DNA of 64,000 bases from Silene latifolia (taxonomy: Eukaryota; Streptophyta; Magnoliopsida; Caryophyllales; Caryophyllaceae). The notes beneath the pieces were generated by a model. That model was not told where the DNA came from, did not search any database, and was given only the letters and a program-made list of their open reading frames with translations. Of the stretch, positions 56,101-64,000 are shown one piece after another (the stretch's first letter is position 1; each line of letters starts with the position of its first letter). Both the position numbers and the translations under genes were made by a program. The DNA lies in the NCBI RefSeq assembly GCF_048544455.1, contig NC_133526.1, forward strand, positions 11,300,001-11,364,000, written 5' to 3'.

Positions 56101-59100
56101 ACTAAGAGGCCTGGGCTAAATAAACGTTCTTGTACTTGTAGCTCTTGCAGTTTGTCATACATCTGGAGGAACATATTCTTGTAAATTATCACCCACATCT
56201 TCTATGATTTAAGCGCGACAAACTTCTATCTCTGTTGTGCACGGTAGTTGATCAGTTGGTCATGATCGATATAATGTTACATTTACATCCAGGCAAATTC
56301 TCTATATTGAACTCTAAACCCAACTCTTGTAGTCGAGTTTGACAGGTTCCCCATCCTTGTGGCGGCTTGCTTATTTGCTAATTACATGGTTTGCTTATTA
56401 CTCGTAACTGATTTGGTTTTAATCACAAATAATCAATACACTAAGGGCATGGGGAGATAACTGATCATATCAAACAATCACAATACATAAGAAATATTAG
56501 ACTAACTAATGTGAATTAAATGTATATATATTATATAGCATAAAAGATTACTTGCTAATCAATCATTGATAGCTTTTCTCCCTTAACATTTGTATGTACC
56601 TGAAATACTACATTGAGTTCATATCAACAATCATCTTTTGATTATAATAAGCAATGAATTTTGGGAACTATAACATAAAAAAGAAACTAAGAAAATTAGT
56701 TCTCCCATCCCGATCATTTGTTTGTCTTAAAGAATAAAAAAAGGCAAACAAATGATTGAGACAAAGGGAGTAGATATTAGAGTTTGAAAACTATATTTAG
56801 AACCCCGTAGGAAGACCCTGTTGTTATCATGCCTAACAATTAGATGACGTTAAGGCTCTGACTAAAGCAAGAAGCATAAAACTATAAATGTAATGTGTGA
56901 TTTAAAAAGAAACAAAACAAAAGATGAATTACCTGCTAATGTTTGTGTAATCTCAGTAGCAGCCATGGGAACGTAAAAACTGAGATGAAATACTTAGCTT
57001 CCCTGTGATGATGGATAAATAAATGGAACTAAAATAATAACAATGTACATCAAAATGTGTAAGTTCATGGACGATAACCATGCAGAAGAATTGAACGATA
57101 CACTTTGGAGGTGACCGATTCCAATATACTCCACCTAAATCCATAAACCAAAAGACGATAATAATTCAAAGTTATAATGCAATATGATAATCAAATTAAG
57201 CATAAAAATTTGCCACTTGAGAGTTACAATTCATTCTTAAATATCCACATATGAAAATTGTGATAAGAACTTCGACCAAAGATGAAACTAATTGAGCAGA
57301 CATAGAGGCTAGAAAAGATTACCAACAAAGGGACAGAAAAATTCTAAAATTTGAGTAGAGAAATCAAAATTTTGTGAGAATAGTTCTGAGACGGAGGGTG
57401 AGAAAGATGGGTTATGACACGCCATGCCGTTGCGACGAAAAAAGACACATCTAGACGCCAGTCTATAAATCTTGTGTGAAATAAATCGAAGATAGTTTGG
57501 AGAAATTACCTCAAATAACATCGTCATTCTGAAATTGCATCAACTATGGAGTATTATTTATAAAAGATTACAGATACTAATCACCTCTTTAATAGTAGCT
57601 TGTACGTAATTTATAGCAAGCTTGTAAAGTCGTTGCTAATTGCTTCCTCAACCAATAAATCATACGAAGTAGTAAAATCTGAAGGAACCAGATGATAGGG
57701 AGATGGGGTGGGGGGGGGGGGGGAAGAATACCAAGAGGATAGAAACAATTGCATAATGTGTGATGGAGAAGAGGGAGCGATGATAGCAGGATAACAATAA
57801 GAAAAGGAAAACCTTAAGCGTCATATCTCAATTAGGGTTAAGAGGAATGTTTAGTATAGAAAATATGTTTTAGGGTTTGTAGAGTGATGACGGCATATTA
57901 GTCAGTAGAGAAAAAAAATTTAGGGTTGTGTGGAGTGAGCGGGAAAAAAATCAACGTGAGAGTGACATGTGTCATAGGATGATGTCAGCGGTTATTCTTT
58001 TATAGTTTTAATATAGATACACACTAAAAAATTGTATAATATTGGTTACATTAGTTATTCTAAAGAGGTTTAATCATAACTTGATATGAAATAGACAATG
58101 GGCGATAACATATCTACAAAAGCTTTTAAAGTAAATGTCCCCGCGATAATCGTAGCCCAGACCGGGACGGCTGAGTCGAGGGCGATCCCACACACCATTA
58201 CCGCGACCACTGTCGTGACCGATACCGCGATTTTAAGCCATGGGTAGGGTGTACTGTGACGTGGTACTCTTAGTGGACATAAGAATTTTTTAACAAGGCA
58301 ACACCCATTCTTCTGTAAATCCTCATTGATTTATGATTGTCGTAATGTCCCATGCCAGGTTCTGTGTGCTTCGAGTGAAGACCATAGTGTTGTTGAACCT
58401 TTGCTACCTCCAGAAGCAGCTCAAGTTGGGGAGCGTGTTTGCTTTTCAGGGTAAGCGTTCTTCTGTAAGCGTTTTTAAGAAGAAATTTTCAATATTATAT
58501 CACACTTTTTTTAGGGCGTTTGATTTCTGGGGAAAAACAATTTCACTACATTACTTCCTGAGGAGCTATAATGCTGTTAAGTTGTCTATGTTTAGACTCA
58601 AATGAGTACGTGATCATGTACTTGAGCATCGGCGGATCCTTGCTTTGGCACTAATTCAGCAAGTGTCTAGGGCCACTTGAAAAATCTTGCTGGCATTTTG
58701 CCCAATTTTGCGCGCAAAAATTCAAATTATATAATACTCATAAAAGCTTTAAATTATTCCTGGACACAAACTTTATTATTCTGGGTTCCCGATTGCCCTT
58801 GAGCTGTTAGATGGTCCTCTAATTCATTTTAAGTGTCTGTTGTGAATTGTGATGGAAACATGGGTTTTTTCAGGCATGAAGGGAAACCAGAAGACGTGCT
58901 CAACCCAAAAAAGAAACAACTTGAAAAAATTACTCCAGTAAGTATTCCTTTTCGACAGCGCACTATTTTGCTAATGAAAACTTTTAAGTGAATTGCTACA
59001 TGTTATGGCTTGTCGCATCCATTACACTTCACATTTATAGTCAATATCTTATCTGAGTTTTTGCATGCAGTTCATAGTGTCAGGCCACAATTCCTGCACT

Positions 59101-59717
59101 CCCATGTTATTCGTCATTAATATTATCAGTAGGAATAAGGTCACATGCGTATGCCTCTATCCGTTTCAGACGTTTTCAGCCTTGTGCTGGTTTCCTCATC
59201 TGAATTATGGTTGCTCTGTGCTTACTTTGCACACAGCATTACTGTAGTGTCTCAAAGCTTGCACTGATAACGAGGTACAAGGGTCCAGATGTTTTGAATC
59301 ATAAATTTACTCCGGAATTTCATTGGTTAATTGCCAGTTCACAAACATAAAAGTACTACAATGATACCCCAGTGCCTTGAATATCAATGCCTTGCCCCTT
59401 TATTACAAAGAGATTGTTTTCAAATGTATCATAGAGAAATTTGCATCGCACAATGGATCGACACTCTACTATGTCGATATTTTTCTTTATTCCATTATAT
59501 TCTAAAGCGGAAGAACAGTGACTCAGTGAGGCTTTCTTTAATCTTGCACATGACACCTGAAGTTTTTGATTCAATGTTTATACTGTACTTCTGAACAAAA
59601 TCTTGATTGCAGCATTTGTTTACGGATGAGAATGGGGTGGCTACATACAAAGGAATACCGTTTATGACTTCTGGTGGTCCATGCACATCCTCTATTCGAA
59701 AAGGAAGCATCAAATGA
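50157..59717 (+). CDS. AIMP1/Arc1p-like tRNA-binding cofactor (12 exons)
   Basis: Exons 50157-50219, 50332-50436, 51113-51283, 52533-52598, 52891-52956, 53391-53543, 53929-54077, 54200-54290, 54403-54471, 58359-58450, 58874-58937 and 59613-59717 join in phase, all GT-AG, to 397 codons plus TGA. Residues about 57-150 look like the GST-C-like helical domain of synthetase cofactors. Residues about 155-235 form a Lys/Ala-rich linker (VKDAKADTNAKDDSAKGSKA) that should bind tRNA non-specifically. Residues 236-397 are the EMAPII-type tRNA-binding OB fold: VSLLNIQVGLIRKAWKHPSA, VVSGLAKYCSPDDL, RRVALITNVKPGKLRDVVSE and GERVCFSGHEGKPEDVLNPK. By family knowledge it docks aminoacyl-tRNA synthetases, chiefly MetRS, and delivers tRNA in the cytosol. 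The length and order match the Arabidopsis homologue as I remember it (At2g40660). No lesion is seen in the coding exons. Confidence 0.92.
50606..51041 (+). repeat. Tandem duplication in intron 2 of the cofactor gene
   Basis: Copies 50606-50809 and 50839-51041 have a 233-bp period and only scattered differences. Each begins TTTAGCTTGTTAAGAATGGG and contains GGCAATGCGCTGCGT. The word CACCTATGTTTGAAGGG also occurs in the joint. Confidence 0.88.
52155..52412. mobile_element. Stowaway-like MITE in intron 3
   Basis: 258 bp with inverted ends CTTCCTCCATTCAAGTCCAC and GAGTTGAATGGAGGAAG, flanked by TA on both sides (52153-52154, 52413-52414). The interior is AT-rich with no coding capacity. Confidence 0.82.
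54472..55654. other. Intron 9 of the cofactor gene, left of the Helitron
   Basis: AT-rich intron sequence. Related words (ACATTATGTTATCTTGTGAAG and similar) recur near 54690, 54750 and 54815, suggesting a small degenerate repeat. Otherwise nothing recognised. Confidence 0.5.
56702..56770. repeat. Short hairpin MITE inside the Helitron
   Basis: CTCCCATCCCGATCATTTGT pairs with AAATGATTGAGACAAAGGGAG across a short A-rich loop, a minimal Stowaway-like hairpin of about 69 bp. Confidence 0.6.
57710..57723 (+). repeat. G14 run
   Basis: Fourteen consecutive G after GGGGT, within the Helitron. It is a length-unstable homopolymer and a possible four-stranded structure on the non-template strand of the host gene. 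Confidence 0.9.
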
Positions 59718-60430
59718 TCACCATCTCTGTAACTTAGCTTTATATTGTGAACTTGGGCTCTCAGTTATTGCATCTATGCATTCATTTTGGATGTCAGAGT
59801 TTCTTCCACATGTGACCACGCCGCCTGTGAGCCATGTGAAACTTAGATGATACCGAGTACTTTATATCGTATTAACTCTTCTTGTGCAAATGGAGCTGGT
59901 TGAAAATTCTGATCCTTATTATTAATAGAGGGATTCTAGAGTAAGACCGCTTTATCGTCTAAGCCATTAATGATGCCATGTCATTGGTATCCATTCTAAA
60001 CCCCTTCTCCCACTTTATCTCCCCGTCGCAACTTCACGATTAACTTCTGCCAGTTATCACCACTGTGACCGCAGGTGTCGCTTCACTGGCCACTGATGGT
60101 GGGCATCTTTTCATCGAACACCATGCCTACTGTCCTTGCATTTAACCCTAAGTAGTTACATGTCTAGTTTGATCTAAAGGATCCTGATATGCTTGTAGAA
60201 GAAAATCGATTATATCATGACTTCTGTATGCAGCAAAAAATGAAACCAATGTTAGCAAGGAGCACAAGCTAAACTTAACCACCATTTCTTGTTTAAGACC
60301 CGATTAAAATAGAAGTGAAAATAAAAGGAGGTTGTGATTTGAAGGTGTGTGTTAGTTTCTTAATAAAATGCAGAATGTCTGTTCTAGTAGTGTTTGCACA
60401 AGAAATCACAAATAAATGTTTTTTTTGTTG
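59718..60430. other. 3' flank of the cofactor gene
   Basis: 3' untranslated region and spacer. No further gene, RNA gene or transposon end recognised. Confidence 0.5.
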
Positions 60431-60438
60431 GTATATAA

Positions 60439-62053
60439 TAGAGGTGATCATGGGCCAGGCCGAGCGGGCCGGGTTTGGGTCAGGCTTAAGCATTGAATTA
60501 AGCCCAAGCATACGGGTTGGGTCGGGTTGGGCTAGACATATGGGCCTATTTTGTTAGCCCAAACCCAGCCCCATGCGGGCTAAAAGCGGGCTTGGGCTAA
60601 TTCGGGCCGATTTGGGCTTATAAACTTTACTCTTCAAATAAAATTAAAAATCCTCATTAGGTAATACTTTGTGCATTTGTTAGCAAAAGTTTTGTATAAA
60701 ACTATATAATTTTTCCTAGTATTGTCAAAATAAGTAGTAGAAACTTAATGTAGCTTTCACGTACCTTTTGTTTGCGGGGACTCATACAACCAAGTGCACA
60801 ATTTTTAGCTATGTCATAATGCCTATTTCGGCACCTTTTTCACTTTACATTGTTATATTGTTCTACTTAGTAGAGTATATGTTGTTCTTAGGCTCAAAAT
60901 CAAGGACTTTCACAGTAATAATGATATCACATAAATACTGGTAAGCAAATTAATAAGGCTTGTAACATAAACCCTAAATTCTCCCCTTTGCTGCCACCGT
61001 TCTCCTCCTTCCTCCCACCGCCACCCATCAACCCCCTACCATGTCGCCGGGGATGGGGTCTTTCAAGACCTTTCTCCGGCGATCCGTCTCCTCTCTTCCG
61101 ATTAACCCTCCTCCCCTTTCTTACCCACATCCGGTTCTGGATCGTTCGGGTCTACCCATTCCTCACGGTCTGCGTGGTGTATGTGGGTTGTTCGGGTCTT
61201 ATCGGACGAGTTTGTTGAGGTGGTGTGGCAGGGTGGTGCTTGGATCTGGCGGTGTCGTGGGTTGGTAGGGAGGCGGTGGCTTCTGTTTTTTTTTTTGTGT
61301 TCCGCTTTGTTTCCTTTATATTTTTGTTTAATTTCCGCTTTCGTTTTTGTTTCGTCTCTCTTTCTGAGGGCTTTGTCCCCGTCTATCGATGGTGTCCTCT
61401 CAGTTTGAGAGCTTTCGTTTTCTGGTTCGTTTGCAGTTTTCTAATAAATCAGCAGAAGATCAGCGTTGTTATAGATCGTTATATGGTTTTACATATTTTG
61501 TCCGATTCATGGCTACAATCAATCACGTCAGAAGAAATGGATACTCGTCAAGGAAGATTCGGAGACCCTCTTATGGATGAAAGCCTTTTGCGGCGAATCG
61601 ATGATAGAGACTCTGTTGCAGTGTTTCATTCTTTGAACAAGAATTTATTTCCTATGGTAGTAATCGATTTGTATCCGATTGAGCTTGGCATATGTTGTAG
61701 ATGTCGTATGATTTTTTATTAATGATAATGAACTTTTCTCAAAAAAAAATAAGGCTTGTAACATTAATATAGGTAAAAAAATTAGTAAGGCTCATGAACT
61801 ATATAGCAATTGATTTGCTATTTTTTTTACTAACACTAATTTACATCCTTAAATCATACATGAAATCGAAAATTTTGTATATATTTGGGCCGGGCCGGGC
61901 CAAAATTTGGGCCTTAACGTCGGCCCAAACCCAACCTATTTAAATGAATCGGGCCATGGGCTTCGGGCCATAGGCTTTTTGGGCCTAAAATCGAGGCCCA
62001 AGCCCGGCTTGGCCGGGTCGGGCTAACGGGCCTGGGCCATTTGATCAGCTATA
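60439..62053. mobile_element. Non-autonomous hAT-like element with a nested retroposon
   Basis: 1,615 bp. It begins TAGAGGTGATCATGGGCCAG and ends CATTTGATCAGCTATA. It is flanked by a perfect 8-bp duplication GTATATAA (60431-60438, 62054-62061). Both ends are rich in GGGCC/GGGCTT words. About half of it is the inserted poly(A) retroposon at 60969-61747. Confidence 0.87.
60969..61747 (+). mobile_element. Poly(A) retroposon nested in the hAT-like element
   Basis: It begins AAACCCTAAATTCTCCCC and ends in an A run (61741-61749). It is flanked by a direct repeat AATAAGGCTTGTAACAT (60952-60968 and 61748-61764; the first As are ambiguous with the tail). Long target duplication plus poly(A) tail is the mark of LINE-driven retroposition. 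The 5' part looks like an mRNA leader (C/T-rich, with ATG at 61041). Short open frames exist, but I recognise no protein. It could be an internally deleted LINE, a long SINE-like family or a processed pseudogene. Confidence 0.8.
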
Positions 62054-62061
62054 GTATATAA

Positions 62062-62520
62062 CTATATAAGAGGGCTTAGCCCAAAATTAAAGAATAAAAC
62101 GAGGGGTGGCTACACCCAGAATATCTTCACGGAGAATGGAACGAAGTGTAGCTGGGGGAACATTGAGATGAGTAATAGTGGTAGACGACTAAACTCCTTG
62201 ATTGGCTAACCAATCACTTGCCTTGTTAGCTTCTCTAAAAATATGTTGTAGCTTAACCTTTCACCCGGGGTCGCGGATTAATTCTTTACACCGAATGACG
62301 AGATGACGGAGACTATTGCTAACCAGTTGATCCTCCAAAACCATCTTAACACAAATAATTGTTGTTGACATGAGCTGTTTGTTAAGTAGACATGAAGGAT
62401 CACGATGATTTCTCAATTAACTTTAATTTTGGAACAACAAAAAATGTTCTTCATACGAGCACAGAGTTGTGGTAGTTGGTAACTCGCTACAGGCGGTGGA
62501 GCATTTTTTAGTAAAGGGCC
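62062..62520 (-). pseudogene. LINE RNase H-like fragment
   Basis: The minus-strand translation gives LVSNSLRHLVIRCKELIRDP, VKLQHIFREANKASDWLANQ and RSILREDILGVATPRFIL, with stops in between. This matches the RNase H-like C-terminal part of plant non-LTR retrotransposon proteins (HIFREAN...DWLAN). No poly(A) end or target duplication is seen next to it. Confidence 0.65.
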
Positions 62521-62525
62521 AATAT

Positions 62526-62720
62526 TGATAGATAAACCATCTCAACTAAAGTTTTTGAGGAGTGACACCAAAGGTCACGATGGCTCTGATACCATGATAG
62601 ATGAACTATCTCAACCAAAACCTTAAGGTGATGGTTGAGGCCCAACTATTATAATTATTCATATTAAATATATGTAACTCCTTCAACATTACCACAATAA
62701 TTTCGGCTTCATATCTACAT
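62526..62720 (-). mobile_element. TRIM-like retrotransposon remnant
   Basis: Two similar ends (TGATAGATAAACCATCTCAAC at 62526 and TGATAGATGAACTATCTCAAC at 62595) flank a tiny internal part. Directly left of the second end, the minus strand reads TGGTATCAGAGC (62594-62583), the initiator tRNA-Met primer site. A pair of LTR ends around a primer site with no coding room is the TRIM layout. The left repeat is cut short and the right limit is uncertain. Confidence 0.5.
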
Positions 62721-63498
62721 CAACCACTTCTTCGACTTCACCAAGTTCTCTACCCAGTTTACATGTCGGCCGACATACAATCTGTCGTAGTGCGTCGATG
62801 AGTGTTATTTGGGCATTGCAACGTAATCTTGTTCCAGTGCGTTGCAAAAGTTAAGATTTGAGACAAATTGTCCGTCACAAAGGGTCATTGACTTAACCTT
62901 TGTTTGACATTAACTGGACAGCCATTTAAGGAAATGTATTTAAGATTCAATCATGAGAAATAGAAAGATATTCTCATTCTTTGCCATTTTAGTGAAAAAA
63001 TCTTGAAAATACTGCTTTATATGGTTTCTTATCATGTGCCTTTAGGGCACATGTTAAGAACCGTTATTAAAATAAGGGGAAAATATAATTTTGATGGAAT
63101 CCCACAACGAGGGTGAACAAATAACCAATGAGGAATCCGATATCTAATCAAGTTCAATACCATTAGGGGAAGGATATTAATAGATGATTTTTGAGCGCCC
63201 TCCATGATTCCCGACCGCGATATAAACAACCAAAAGAAAACAGTTAGGCTCTATTTGGCAAAACTAACTAAAAAGACTGAAAGTCTTGAAATCGAAAAGG
63301 TCACCAAATCGAAAAAGGTACACGAAACCTAATAAGGTAGGCCGAAAATTAGAAATTGGTTCGATAAAGTAGCTGATTTTTATTAAAAGTGTTTGGAAAC
63401 TAGCTGAAAAGGTAGCTGATATTTGATCAAATGACGTAAAGGGGCATGATTATTATTGTTATCATTTATGTTTTTGCTATCATTCTTGTGTTATTATC
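62721..63498. other. Unassigned DNA with a possible MITE head
   Basis: GGCTCTATTTGGCAAAACTA near 63248 looks like a Tourist-type MITE head, but its other end is not seen. Nothing else recognised. Confidence 0.35.
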
Positions 63499-63499
63499 A

Positions 63500-64000
63500 C
63501 TAGTATAGATTCCGCGCAAATGCGTGGTTTTTCAGATAGGGATATTAGAGAATGTAACAATTATACTATTGGTATTTAATAGTGTAAATCCCGCACATTT
63601 GAAGTGTATATATATAGAGGTTTTATTTTTAGTTATTATTTAAATATTTTAAATTGATACATTATTAATTTTTCATATTTTTCATATACCTCATCGAATT
63701 TCGATATGAGAAAAAAATGAACTATGAACTAATCAAGAGAATTTAGTAAAGTTATAAAATACGGAGTATGTTTAATGATTTTTTTCTTTAACATAAAACT
63801 AATGATTACAAATAATAAATTTTCTCAAATTGTGTTAATGATTTTTATTTTTTTTGTGACGAAGCTAATTATATCAGTTTAATATTTTATTTTATACAAA
63901 ATGTGTCAAGTCATTCTCTCATATACTCCCTCCTATTCTACATAAACTTCCTTCTTTCCTTTTTCATCTATTCACAATATCTTCCCTATTTCCTTATTTA
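63500..64000 (-). mobile_element. Helitron 3' terminus, running off the window
   Basis: On the minus strand: hairpin CCACGCATTTGCGCGG, spacer AATCTATA, then CTAG followed by T (63503-63499). The element would extend to the right, beyond the window. A Stowaway-like head (TACTCCCTCCTATTCTACAT) at 63924 appears to be inserted in or beyond it. Confidence 0.55.

Larger units (their letters stand above)
55655..58017 (-). mobile_element. Non-autonomous Helitron in intron 9
   Basis: 2,363 bp. On the minus strand the 5' end is TCTATATTAAAACTATAAAA (58017 downward). The 3' end has the hairpin GCCCGTGCAATTTGCACGGG, a 7-base spacer including TCCTAAG, and CTAG at 55658-55655. The flanks are A on the left of + strand (55654) and T on the right (58018), the A|T target typical of Helitrons. 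I see no Rep/helicase coding. A small hairpin MITE (56702-56770) and a 14-G run (57710-57723) lie inside. It makes up 61% of the 3,887-bp intron. Confidence 0.85.

Noticed and set aside
60988-61722. Open frames of 60-165 codons
   Set aside because: They lie in a poly(A) retroposon, are hydrophobic or low in complexity and overlap in different phases. No family is recognised.

Overview
This window is nuclear plant DNA, almost certainly a eudicot. Two host genes with many short GT-AG introns sit among nested LTR retrotransposons of the plant lineages Athila, Tat/Retand, chromovirus (Tekay-like) and Ty1/copia, plus Helitron, hAT-like and Stowaway/Tourist-like MITEs and LINE pieces. The Tat element with repeats in its 3' region and an antisense gene resembles Retand, described from Silene. 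That makes a Caryophyllaceae-type genome possible, but the sequence alone does not prove it.

Layout. Positions 1-2654 hold degraded transposon pieces (a hAT-like end, a Helitron 3' end, the 3' internal end of an old Athila relative). At 2655-15624 lies the LTR of that old Athila relative, split at 3298-3302 by an 11.05-kb young Athila-type element (3303-14352, 5-bp target duplication AGTAG). The young element keeps two long open frames (gag-protease and the Athila ORF) but has no reverse transcriptase, RNase H or integrase, so it is non-autonomous. A Tourist-like MITE follows (16192-16943), then 1.6 kb of unassigned DNA.

Positions 18530-43130 are a nested stack. A (TTA)n-cored fold-back MITE was split by a 23.6-kb Tat/Retand element (18845-42457, target duplication ATTAT). 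That element contains a broken gag-pol, an archaeal-type second RNase H region, a repeat-bearing 3' region and a spliced gene on the opposite strand. Inside it lie a minus-strand copia element (28521-37378, target duplication CATAC) and the 3' end of a Tekay-like chromovirus (about 37680-41778).

Positions 43656-59717 carry the two host genes, both on the + strand. The first (43656-47945, 7 exons, 584 aa) is an unrecognised basic, proline-containing, probably coiled-coil protein. The second (50157-59717, 12 exons, 397 aa) is an AIMP1/Arc1p/EMAPII-like tRNA-binding cofactor. Its ninth intron is swollen to 3.9 kb by a 2.36-kb non-autonomous Helitron. Other introns and the spacer hold MITEs, a LINE tail and a tandem duplication. 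The last 4 kb contain a second hAT-like element (itself carrying a poly(A) retroposon), a LINE RNase H relic, a TRIM-like relic and a Helitron end.

I saw no bacterial-type systems, CRISPR arrays or rRNA genes. The most unusual signals are clusters of short inverted-repeat motifs in the untranslated parts of unrelated retrotransposons, the pol-less but open-framed Athila element with mosaic LTRs, and the antisense Retand gene whose promoter was separated from its start codon by the copia insertion.
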